Positions 1 through 7,243 of a stretch of DNA of 11,499 bases are shown here, piece by piece. Source of the stretch: CAYLYM01 sp964387645 (GTDB taxonomy: Bacteria > Calditrichota > Calditrichia > RBG-13-44-9); the NCBI GenBank assembly GCA_964387645.1, contig CAYLYM010000123.1, forward strand, positions 1-11,499. The letters run 5' to 3'. The notes beneath the pieces were generated by a model, which ran no database searches, was not told the DNA's origin, and saw only the letters and a program-made list of their open reading frames with translations. The position numbers and the translations under genes are program-made. Within the stretch, counting starts at the first letter, position 1. The number at the start of each line of letters is the position of its first letter.

Positions 1-50
1 ACGCTACTTTTACAAATTGCTAAAACCCGATAGATTTCTCATAAAATAAA

Positions 51-93
51 AGGGAAAATTGTATATCAATATATATCTAAATTATCTTTCCCT
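51..93 (-). terminator. Imperfect hairpin, possible minus-strand terminator
   Basis: AGGGAAA (51-57) pairs with TTTCCCT (87-93), and within the loop TATAT (62-66) pairs with ATATA (71-75). Read on the minus strand the outer stem is followed by a T-rich run (TTTTATTTTATG), the arrangement of an intrinsic terminator. No minus-strand gene is visible just upstream, so what it would terminate is unknown and it may be a chance AT-rich fold. Confidence 0.25.
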
Positions 94-122
94 CACATAT
101 AGCAGCAAATGTTTTCCTTTGA

Positions 123-176
123 AGAGCGTTACTACAGCTCTGGTTTAACACGCCGCCAGATTTGCCCATGTGTTAA
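123..176. repeat. Two consecutive inverted repeats in a G+C-richer island
   Basis: AGAGC (123-127) is the inverse complement of GCTCT (137-141) with a 9-nt loop. Immediately after, TTAACAC (145-151) is the inverse complement of GTGTTAA (170-176) with an 18-nt loop rich in G and C. The two hairpins are only 3 nt apart and sit in DNA clearly richer in G+C than the flanks. This could be a small structured RNA, a relic of a mobile repeat, or a protein-binding region. The sequence does not decide among these. Confidence 0.4.
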
Positions 177-230
177 TTAGCAAATATAATAGTTTAAATA
201 AAAAATATCTTCCCCAATTACCCAGTTTTA

Positions 231-243
231 CGAAGGTGCTTCG
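231..243. repeat. Short GC hairpin with 3-nt loop
   Basis: CGAAG (231-235) pairs with CTTCG (239-243) around the loop GTG. It lies in a second G+C-richer island (about 221-271) which contains no open reading frame of useful length. It is not followed by a T run, so it is not an obvious terminator. Confidence 0.35.
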
Positions 244-355
244 AACGTACAACGTCAAACCATCGCCAACTACTTTTTATCTAAATAAAGGGGTAATTTC
301 TGGGGGTTAAAACACTTCAAAGAAGTTGATTTATTTTATAAATGAAAACATTTCC

Positions 356-364
356 TGGTATAAT
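356..364 (+). promoter_or_regulatory. Extended -10 promoter candidate for the hybrid kinase
   Basis: TGGTATAAT reads as a TGn extended -10 element with a perfect TATAAT hexamer (359-364). No good -35 lies at 16-18 bp, which extended -10 promoters tolerate. Transcription would start near 371 and leave an untranslated leader of about 125 nt before the TTG start at 496. A weaker alternative is TTGAAA (393-398) with TAATAT (417-422), spacing 18. Confidence 0.4.
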
Positions 365-448
365 TATTGAGATAATGATTTTCTACCTGTTATTGAAAAA
401 ATAGATTTTTTTATATTAATATTCCTGGACAGGAGTCGATTAATAAAC

Positions 449-499
449 ATGATGATTAAAAAATTAATTTAATTAGAATAAGGGATGAATTTAGTTTGA
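449..499 (+). other. Two minute leader ORFs before the kinase start
   Basis: The first possible leader ORF begins at ATG 449, preceded by AGGAG (431-435), encodes MMIKKLI and stops at TAA 470-472. The second begins at ATG 485 directly after AAGGG (480-484), encodes MNLV and stops at TGA 497-499. Its stop overlaps the kinase TTG start (496-498) as TTGA. The AAGGG could therefore serve the tetrapeptide, the kinase, or both by coupled reinitiation. Whether either is translated cannot be told from sequence alone. Confidence 0.3.
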
Positions 500-2832
500 A
501 GAATATTTCTCTTCCACGGAGATTGTCCAATACCATCAGTTTATTATTTGTTATTTTTTATTTAGTAGCTGCGGTTCTCGTATACAAAATTTTTATGAAA
601 TATGTAGAAGAACAATACTACAGGCGAATTACCACAGTCATAGAGACTATTAATATTTTAAATGAAAATTCAAAACAGAATTTGTCCATTCGTTCTAACG
701 AATTTATTCATCATTTAGCACAAGAACATGGTTTGAATTTTTTAATAGTGGTCGATGAAGAAGGGCAATTAGAATCCCTGCTTTTTTCAAAAACCCAGAT
801 TCCGGATTCGAACATGTTCAAAATTAAAAATTTAACTTGCTCTTCTCTTAGTTCTGAAGTCCAGATATTGAGAGAGGATCGCTCTCAACATTTAATTATT
901 TATCCTATAAATGAATTAAATAACAATACAAATAAAGAATTTCTCATAGCGGGATTTAATTCCACTCCTCTCCGTAACTTTAAGATGAATGCCAGTATAG
1001 TTTCTCTGGTACTGAGTCTGTTTTTACTTTTGGGAGCTTTAGTTTTTATTAATCAGTATAGTAAGAAATTGTTCAGCCCGATTAAGGATTTAATGGAAGG
1101 TACCGAACAAGTTTCAAAAGGTAATTTTGAGTATCAGATTCCGGTGAAAGAAGAGGATGAGATTGGACAGCTTGCACGGAAATTCAACGAAATGATTTTG
1201 AAGCTGAATTATTTTCATAAACAAAAATCTCTTTTAAATAAAAAGTTACATGAATATAATGCAAAGTTGGAAGAAAAAATAAAAGAGAGAACACGCCAAT
1301 TAAAAAAGATTCAAGAAGAAGTTCTTCTTATTTTTCATCAAATACCTGTAGGTTTACTTGTTGTAGATCTTGAAGGTATTATTTTATGGTACAACAATGA
1401 ATTTTTACGATTACTTGAAATTACTGATAAGCATTCTCTGACCAATTTGCATTTTCAGCATGTTCCGGAGATTGTAGAAGTTGGTTTAGCCAAAATCATC
1501 TCGTCTATTTATAAGAATCCCGAGAGACAAGTTATTCAAGAAAAATTATGGTTCCCTGAAAAAAAGAAGGAAAAAATTACCGAAATTGTTTCTCAACCTT
1601 TGATACGTGATGATGATGAGTTAGATGGAACTATTTTTATCTTAAAAGATGTGACTCGCGAAATTAGTCTTGAGAAAAAAATGATTCAAGACCAGCGGTT
1701 AGAGAGTGTGGGTACCATTGCAGGAGGGATTGCTCATGATTTTAATAATATTTTAGCTGTAATTTTACCTACGGCACAATTATTAAAATTAAAGCTAAAG
1801 GATTTTCCGGAATATTTTCATTATTTAGATGCTATTGAACGGGCTGCTGAACAGGCTTCAACGCTTTCCAAACAGATTTTAGCCTTCTCACGTGGTGGAA
1901 ATCAGGAAAATTTTGAGATTATTAATTTGAATAATGTGATTGAAGAATTTGTAAAAATGTTCCGCAGGGTTCTGGATCGGAAGATAAACTTACATGTTGC
2001 ATTAGATAACCATATCCAGAATATCAAAGCAGATGGAAACCAGATTGAACAAATATTAATGAATCTTTCTATTAATGCACGTGATGCTATGCCTTCTGGG
2101 GGTGATCTTTTTATCCGTACATCGACAGTTGTTGTAGGGGAAATTGGTGAAAATGAATATGATTCCAGATTGAAACCTGGCAAATATGTACGCCTTGAAG
2201 TAGAGGATAACGGTAAAGGAATACCTCCAGAAATTATGGATAAAATTTTCGATCCATTTTTCACAAGTAAACGGAAGGAGGAAGGTACCGGACTCGGTTT
2301 GAGTGTTGTTTATGGAATCGTCAAAGCTCATGAGGGAGTTATCAGTGTGAAATCGCAGATAGGGAAGGGAACACTTTTTACCATTTATTTTCCTGTAACT
2401 GACGAGCAATTACAGAAGAAAGAATCGGAAAATATGGTTTTGGAAAGCGGTAACGGTACTTTGCTCATTGTTGATGATGAAGAAATGATCCATGAAACTT
2501 TGACAGGAATGTTGGAGAATTTGAATTATAATATTATTTCAGCAAAAAATGGAAAAGAAGCTGTAGAAATTTTTAAGGAAAAACAATCCGAGTTAGATGC
2601 GATTATTATGGACATTCAAATGCCCGAAATGGATGGGGTAGAGGCTGCTCAAAAAATTCTTACTATTGATCCCGAAGCATGTATTATTTTCACCTCAGGT
2701 TATGCTAATGATAAGCGTCTTTCTGAATTAAAAAAATTAGATCAGGGATTTTTTTTAAAAAAACCTTATAAAATTGGAGTTCTGGCCGATATTATTAAGC
2801 GAGCTTTAGAAAATAAAAAAGTTAACAGTTAA
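496..2832 (+). CDS. Membrane hybrid sensor histidine kinase with C-terminal receiver
   Basis: A 778-residue sensor kinase that should autophosphorylate and pass the phosphate to its own receiver. Visible order: transmembrane helix about 13-33; extracytoplasmic sensor about 34-165 of no recognised fold; second helix about 166-187; HAMP about 188-245; charged coiled coil about 240-275; PAS about 276-395; HisKA with phospho-acceptor His414 in a GGIAHDFNNIL motif; HATPase with N box Asn527, DNGKG at 571-575, an FDPFFTSK segment and GTGLGL; receiver about 655-775 with acidic pair Asp660-Asp661, phospho-acceptor Asp706 in MDIQMPEMDG, Thr733-Ser734 and Lys756. All catalytic motifs are intact. The start is TTG at 496, with AAGGG 11 nt upstream; there is no in-frame ATG between the preceding in-frame stop (457-459) and TTG. 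It is alone on its strand, with no partner regulator or output gene nearby, so signal and target are unknown. Confidence 0.93.
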   Translation: MKNISLPRRLSNTISLLFVIFYLVAAVLVYKIFMKYVEEQYYRRITTVIETINILNENSKQNLSIRSNEFIHHLAQEHGLNFLIVVDEEGQLESLLFSKTQIPDSNMFKIKNLTCSSLSSEVQILREDRSQHLIIYPINELNNNTNKEFLIAGFNSTPLRNFKMNASIVSLVLSLFLLLGALVFINQYSKKLFSPIKDLMEGTEQVSKGNFEYQIPVKEEDEIGQLARKFNEMILKLNYFHKQKSLLNKKLHEYNAKLEEKIKERTRQLKKIQEEVLLIFHQIPVGLLVVDLEGIILWYNNEFLRLLEITDKHSLTNLHFQHVPEIVEVGLAKIISSIYKNPERQVIQEKLWFPEKKKEKITEIVSQPLIRDDDELDGTIFILKDVTREISLEKKMIQDQRLESVGTIAGGIAHDFNNILAVILPTAQLLKLKLKDFPEYFHYLDAIERAAEQASTLSKQILAFSRGGNQENFEIINLNNVIEEFVKMFRRVLDRKINLHVALDNHIQNIKADGNQIEQILMNLSINARDAMPSGGDLFIRTSTVVVGEIGENEYDSRLKPGKYVRLEVEDNGKGIPPEIMDKIFDPFFTSKRKEEGTGLGLSVVYGIVKAHEGVISVKSQIGKGTLFTIYFPVTDEQLQKKESENMVLESGNGTLLIVDDEEMIHETLTGMLENLNYNIISAKNGKEAVEIFKEKQSELDAIIMDIQMPEMDGVEAAQKILTIDPEACIIFTSGYANDKRLSELKKLDQGFFLKKPYKIGVLADIIKRALENKKVNS

Positions 2833-2835
2833 AGT

Positions 2836-2913
2836 TGGGAATGTTACAGTGATACTCACAGGGAGGTGAGCTAATATTACAGGGAAGTGAATTGTAGCAT
2901 TCCCATTTTCCTT
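2836..2913 (+). terminator. Large dyad between convergent genes, probable kinase terminator
   Basis: Bases 2836-2848 (TGGGAATGTTACA) pair with 2893-2905 (TGTAGCATTCCCA): 13 pairs with one T-G wobble, extendable by two more. Inside the 44-nt loop CTCAC (2855-2859) pairs with GTGAG (2866-2870). The right arm is followed by TTTTCC then TTTTT, giving a T-rich tract on the plus strand just after the kinase stop. On the minus strand the stem is about 155 nt beyond the M16 stop, so it could stop both transcripts, though the T tract there is poorer. The internal direct repeat is described in the findings. Confidence 0.6.
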
Positions 2914-3060
2914 TTTATGCTGACTTAATACTCTTTTTGATTTTAATTTTACCTTATTTAAAATGTAATTTTATGAAATTTGACTTTTGGGAAAAAACAC
3001 GATTTTCATTATTTTTTCGGAAGGAGATAGGTTTTAGAAGAACAGCATTTTGTTGACTTT

Positions 3061-5733
3061 TTAGTGAGAGTTGGGCATCCTGGGTATTTTCGAATCGCCA
3101 GGTGTTGATTCTGCAGGAATTGTATAAAATAAACAGTAATTATTAGTTTGAAGATATTTTTCACTGACACGAATCAGGTCAATTGGCTGAATTGTTTTGA
3201 ACTGCTCATAAATTTCAAAGAAGAATTCAGGCGGATAATGGTTAAATTCATTCAACCCCAGAAAAAATGCCTGGTTTTCCCGACTGGCTCGTCTGCGTAC
3301 CAGTGCTGCTAAAATACTGTTCTTTGTTCTTTCAACCAATTCCGGATCGATTTGAGATTTTTTAAATTTTTCTATCTCTTTTTTAATACCATATATCGCG
3401 GGCCAAATTGTCGATTTTCCAGTACCCATGTAAGTATAAATGAAAAAACGGTTTTTCCAGGAAGAAATTTTACTGCCCAGTCGGTAAGCCCAACCTTTTT
3501 GCTCTCGCAGCGAAAAAGCAATTTGATTATTTAAAATCTGGTTCATGACCATAAGAGCTGTATAATCTTCACTATGGGCATTAAATGCATAGCCAGCATA
3601 GATATAAGCTTGCCGTGATCCGATTTTCAGGCTATCCACTTCATTGCCGGATGTTAAAGGAATTTCAGGTATCTGAACGTCTTGTTTAGTTTTTGGCATT
3701 TTATTTAAGACTTTCTCAATTGCTGAGAAAACCTTTTGCGAATCTAAACTGCTTACGATGGTTAAAATGGTATTTCCTGCGGAAAAATATTTTTGGTGGA
3801 ATTGTTTTAGATCCTTTAATGTGATTGAAGTGATAGATTCGGGTGTTCCACTCACAGGTTGTGCCAATGGATGTTCAGGGCCAAAAAGCATCTGAAAGAA
3901 TTTAACCCGGGCTATTTCTGAAGCACTTTGCAACTTTCGTGCTGCCAAACTGAGCATTTGAGATTTAATTTCCTTAAAATATGGATCGAATTGAGGATGC
4001 AATATATTATCTGCAATAACCGCCAAAGCGGTATCGAAGAATTGGTCCAACGTAACAAAACGAATATAAGAGTACTGAGGAGTATTGTAATAATCATCAT
4101 AAGGGATAAATTCCCAGTCGTGCGTTTTACATTCTGCGCCTATGCTCTTGAGTGTTTGCTGAAGTTTTTTTTCGGGAAAATTTTTAGAAGACTTAAACAG
4201 AATATGATGGAGGAAATCTGCGATGCCTGTTTTACCTGCAGGTTCCCAGGCACTGCGATTTTTAAATAAAAAGTGAAAGGCTAATACTTCGTTGTCTGCG
4301 CTGTAAAGATGAAGAACAGTTAATCCGTTGTCCAAAACTTTACGATATATTTTCCCTCTGCCGGATTGAACTCTTTGAACCGATTTTTGAAAATACTCCA
4401 CCGAAATTTTTCCCGGCCAATTCACTTTTTTGAAGAGGATTTCTGGTTGGTTGAAGTAGCGATAGTAATTTCGAATAAAAGTAGAGACTTTATCTGCGGG
4501 TGTTTGTAAAAGAGCCGGAATGGTCTTTTCAAAAGCATCTTTTCCTCCCACTGTCAGCTCTTGAGCCTTCAAAAAACCGTAATATAGGATTTTCTCAGTT
4601 TGTAATATTTCCGATATGGCTAGTTCTTGTTGAATAAGTTTAAATTCATTTTTATCCAATGAGTAATTCTGGAGCTTCTGGAATTCATTTAAAGTGCAAT
4701 TTTTAACCAGATTTTCATTTACTCCGGGTTCAGTAGTTATTTTTAAGGTGATAAATGCAAATTCAGGATGATATTCATAGTTTGTTTGGATCTTTTTAAT
4801 TTTTAGTTGTTTGTTGTTTTTTAAGTTATTTACGAGAAAACCATTTTCTTCATTCAATATCAAATCCATAAAATATTGAAAATTCAAAAATTCATTTGAA
4901 TAGAAAATGGGAGCGGGTAGACGCAAATAAATTACTTGTTCTTTCTCTTTTGTTTCAGTATAAAAAAATGGAAAGGTAGTAGTCAGAACAACTTTTCGTG
5001 GGGGCAGCGGTCGGGCTTTTACTTTGCCAAAATATTTTTGTAGTTGAAATTTTATTTTATCTTGGTCAAAATCGCCAATAATGATCGCAATCATATTATT
5101 CGGACTATAAAATTGATGATAATAATCAACCACCATTTTTCGGGTCATGTGGCGGACAGTCTCGATGGTTCCAATGACAGGCAACGAGTAAGGCGGATTT
5201 TTATAAAAAGCCTTACGCAGACGAAGTTCTGATTGAAAATCGGGATTTTCACCGTCCTTGCTGATTTCTTCTATAATAATTCCCTTTTCTTTCTCAAATT
5301 TATTTTCCGGGAATATAGAATTGAATAGCATATCCGAGATGATATCCAGGGCATGGTCAACTTGGTCTTTGTGGTTCAAAGCCATATAGGTTGTATAGTC
5401 TTCTGACGTTTGTGCATTTAAATATATACCATAGTAATCTAATTCATTGTATAATTGTTTCTGAGTACGCCTCTGGGTTCCGTTAAAGATCATATGTTCT
5501 AACATGTGTGAAACACCGTTATTTTCAGGTGTTTCGTTTCTCAAACCTGTTTTTACCACAACGACGGTGGCAATTAAAGGGCTTGTATGATTTTCTACCA
5601 AAATAACTTCAAATCCATTTTGGAATTTGTGATATGAATATTTTGGCAGAGTATAGGTGAACTCAGCTTGTATATTAGAAACGATCCATAGTGCTGTGAA
5701 GAATGTGAAGAAATAAATTGAAAAAATTTTCAT
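3061..5733 (-). CDS. Secreted two-domain M16 zinc metallopeptidase
   Basis: An 890-residue peptidase of the M16 (pitrilysin/insulinase/PqqL-like) family, which degrades oligopeptides inside a closed two-lobed chamber. Residues 1-23 form a signal peptide ending near Ile-Gln-Ala, so it should act outside the cytoplasm. The N-terminal half carries the inverted zinc motif HMLEH at 76-80, with Glu156 as likely third ligand, 76 residues after His80 as the family requires. The second M16 repeat begins near residue 457. The matching site there reads DFLHH (about 505-509), so the metal site is lost, as is usual for the non-catalytic half. That half keeps the LREQKGWAYR segment (about 741-750) typical of the substrate-binding part. 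Length matches double-unit members. The ATG (5731-5733) overlaps the upstream protease stop as ATGA, implying translational coupling; only a weak AAGAG lies upstream. It is the last gene of the minus-strand cluster. The exact substrate is unknown. Confidence 0.92.
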   Translation of the reverse strand: MKIFSIYFFTFFTALWIVSNIQAEFTYTLPKYSYHKFQNGFEVILVENHTSPLIATVVVVKTGLRNETPENNGVSHMLEHMIFNGTQRRTQKQLYNELDYYGIYLNAQTSEDYTTYMALNHKDQVDHALDIISDMLFNSIFPENKFEKEKGIIIEEISKDGENPDFQSELRLRKAFYKNPPYSLPVIGTIETVRHMTRKMVVDYYHQFYSPNNMIAIIIGDFDQDKIKFQLQKYFGKVKARPLPPRKVVLTTTFPFFYTETKEKEQVIYLRLPAPIFYSNEFLNFQYFMDLILNEENGFLVNNLKNNKQLKIKKIQTNYEYHPEFAFITLKITTEPGVNENLVKNCTLNEFQKLQNYSLDKNEFKLIQQELAISEILQTEKILYYGFLKAQELTVGGKDAFEKTIPALLQTPADKVSTFIRNYYRYFNQPEILFKKVNWPGKISVEYFQKSVQRVQSGRGKIYRKVLDNGLTVLHLYSADNEVLAFHFLFKNRSAWEPAGKTGIADFLHHILFKSSKNFPEKKLQQTLKSIGAECKTHDWEFIPYDDYYNTPQYSYIRFVTLDQFFDTALAVIADNILHPQFDPYFKEIKSQMLSLAARKLQSASEIARVKFFQMLFGPEHPLAQPVSGTPESITSITLKDLKQFHQKYFSAGNTILTIVSSLDSQKVFSAIEKVLNKMPKTKQDVQIPEIPLTSGNEVDSLKIGSRQAYIYAGYAFNAHSEDYTALMVMNQILNNQIAFSLREQKGWAYRLGSKISSWKNRFFIYTYMGTGKSTIWPAIYGIKKEIEKFKKSQIDPELVERTKNSILAALVRRRASRENQAFFLGLNEFNHYPPEFFFEIYEQFKTIQPIDLIRVSEKYLQTNNYCLFYTIPAESTPGDSKIPRMPNSH

Positions 5734-6830
5734 TGTAAAGCTCTTGATATTTTTTCAATGCGATGTTTTATTGAAGGGTGACTGTAAAACAGAATTTCTA
5801 CTATCGGATGTGGATCTCTGTCGGCTAAATTTAATTCAGCCAGTTTTAAGAGACTTCTCTTGAAAACTTCTGGATTTCCGGTAGACTTAACCGCGAATTG
5901 GTCTGCCTGGTATTCAAATTTGCGACTTATATAATTACCTAACGGTGTAGTGAGAATACTATAAAGGTAAAAGAGCAAAGCCAGGTATGGTAATGCCTCC
6001 AATTGATGGGGTAAGAGGTCAAGAGAGGTGGTAGTCATTTGATAGATTTTAAAGACTGTAAAAATACCCAGGAAAGAAAGAGTACTGCTGAAGAAAATAC
6101 CCTTAAGTAAATGATGGTATTTATAATGTCCGATTTCGTGCGCAAATATTGATTCTATCTCGTCTTCAGTGAAATTTTGGAGAAGTGTATCACCTAATAT
6201 TATTCGCTTGCTTTTACCAATGCCTGTGAAAGCTGCATTGGCTTTTTTGGTTGTCTTGCTAAGATTGAATTGGAAGATACCTGTAACTTTAAAATGCCAA
6301 CGTTCAGCAAAAGATTTTATTCGAGCGGCTAATTTCTCATTCTCCAGCGGAGTAAATTTGTAGAATAAAGGGAATATAATGATAGGCGCCAGATGTGAAA
6401 GCAGAATCCCGAATAAAAGTATAAAAAGCCATACCCAGATCCACCAGCTATCAGGATAATTGAGCAAAATTACATAAAAAATAGTGAGCACAATAAAGCC
6501 TAAAATAATACCTATTAACAGTCCCTTGGTTTGTTCGAAAATCCAACTGCTTAATTTTTGATTTGTAAGATTGAATTTTTTCTCAATAATAAATCCGGAA
6601 TAAAAAGAAAAGGGAAGATCGAGAGTGAATTTTAATAACCCGATGATCAGAGTAAAAATATAAAATTGACTGAGGTCGGTTGAACATAATTTATATGCTA
6701 AATTAGCAAAAAAATAATTGAAATTTAGTGAAATAATGAAAAGCCAAAAAAGTAGATCAATAAAAATTTGAGAAAGTGATATATATAATTTGATGCGATT
6801 GTATTTTTTAGCGTCTTTCCTTTCTATCAT
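5730..6830 (-). CDS. Ste24-like M48 family membrane zinc protease
   Basis: A 366-residue integral membrane protease of the M48 family. The zinc motif HEIGH lies at 231-235 with catalytic Glu232, and the third ligand is most likely Glu306 in the SRKFEYQAD segment (303-310). The N-terminal part shows the EKKFNLTNQK segment (about 83-92) and multiple hydrophobic helices (about 18-44, 56-80, 101-123, 130-155, 240-262, 281-299), with a late SHPS motif (350-353). This matches Ste24/CAAX protease 1-type M48 enzymes rather than soluble BepA-like ones. In bacteria such enzymes are usually linked to membrane protein quality control; CAAX processing is not expected. The start ATG lies 5 nt after the stop of the four-cysteine gene, with a TGAGGA about 13 nt upstream inside that gene. 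The stop overlaps the M16 start. Confident in family, uncertain in substrate. Confidence 0.9.
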   Translation of the reverse strand: MIERKDAKKYNRIKLYISLSQIFIDLLFWLFIISLNFNYFFANLAYKLCSTDLSQFYIFTLIIGLLKFTLDLPFSFYSGFIIEKKFNLTNQKLSSWIFEQTKGLLIGIILGFIVLTIFYVILLNYPDSWWIWVWLFILLFGILLSHLAPIIIFPLFYKFTPLENEKLAARIKSFAERWHFKVTGIFQFNLSKTTKKANAAFTGIGKSKRIILGDTLLQNFTEDEIESIFAHEIGHYKYHHLLKGIFFSSTLSFLGIFTVFKIYQMTTTSLDLLPHQLEALPYLALLFYLYSILTTPLGNYISRKFEYQADQFAVKSTGNPEVFKRSLLKLAELNLADRDPHPIVEILFYSHPSIKHRIEKISRALQ

Positions 6831-6835
6831 CGGTT

Positions 6836-7198
6836 TTATTTTATCCTCAAATACGGTTTAAGTAGTCTAACCAAAACTTCAATCTGGAGCTTCATTTTAT
6901 TATTAAAACATTGTGGATTAGCATATAAACATGTTTCATTGATACAAGATTCTAAAGGTTCACGGCAATTTTGTTTATAGTAGTAGTTTGGAATAGGTTC
7001 ATAGCTGGATTTGATTTCGCTTGTCTGAATAGGTGTTTTGTCCCTTAGTTGAGAAAGATAAATCAATTCTTCCTCCAGAAAATCTCTTACTTCTTTCATT
7101 TCTTCTGCATTTAACCCTGAGAGCAACGAAAAGATATCTTCTTCGTCTTGAATTTTTAATAAAATCTTGCCGAAAAGAAAAAGTTTAATATTTTTCAT
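6836..7198 (-). CDS. Small four-cysteine protein of unknown function
   Basis: I do not recognise this 120-residue protein. Residues 1-16 are hydrophobic and basic, but include Lys11 and Lys15 and do not make a convincing signal peptide or membrane anchor. Residues about 18-53 are acidic and helix-prone. The centre holds four cysteines, Cys78, Cys85, Cys90 and Cys97, spaced C-x6-C-x4-C-x6-C, in a segment with Pro and Asn. The C-terminal 20 residues are basic and helix-prone. The cysteines could bind zinc or an iron-sulfur cluster, or form disulfides; the spacing matches no motif I can name. It sits between the TrkA-type gene (45-bp gap) and the M48 protease (5-bp gap) on the same strand, so co-transcription is very likely. 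The ATG at 7196-7198 has only a weak GAAAG upstream. That it is real is supported by the tight operon fit and absence of any competing frame. Confidence 0.75.
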   Translation of the reverse strand: MKNIKLFLFGKILLKIQDEEDIFSLLSGLNAEEMKEVRDFLEEELIYLSQLRDKTPIQTSEIKSSYEPIPNYYYKQNCREPLESCINETCLYANPQCFNNKMKLQIEVLVRLLKPYLRIK

Positions 7199-7243
7199 TT
7201 AACTTTCAAACAAAATTAAATTAACATAACTAAATTTATAAAT

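Larger units (their letters stand above)
1..495. other. Gene-free leader region upstream of the hybrid kinase
   Basis: No credible coding region is visible in these 495 bases. The first 33 bases are open in frame 1 and end in TAG; they could be the tail of a gene lying outside the window, but ten codons are too few to support that. The stretch alternates between very AT-rich DNA and two islands (about 121-175 and 221-271) where G+C rises to roughly half. It holds an imperfect hairpin (51-93), short dyads at 123-141, 145-176 and 231-243, a candidate promoter (356-364) and two minute leader ORFs (449-499), each listed separately. Confidence 0.7.

Noticed and set aside
143..178. Integron attC-like ends (GTTTAAC at 143-149 and GTTAATT at 172-178)
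   Set aside because: The right-hand box departs from GTTRRRY, the total length of 36 bp is too short for an attC site, and no integrase or gene cassettes are present.
1902..2409. Minus-strand ORFs of about 120 residues inside the kinase gene
   Set aside because: Antisense shadows of a gene with clear conserved domains; no ribosome sites and no protein family features.
2980..3061. Repeated TTGACTTTT (2980-2988 and 3053-3061) as promoter or repeat
   Set aside because: A nine-base match in AT-rich DNA; no -10 hexamer lies at 16-18 bp and nothing downstream on the plus strand needs a promoter.
3352..5232. Plus-strand ORFs inside the M16 gene, including one of 113 residues at 3928-4269
   Set aside because: Antisense shadows; the opposite strand encodes a continuous M16 peptidase with intact motifs.
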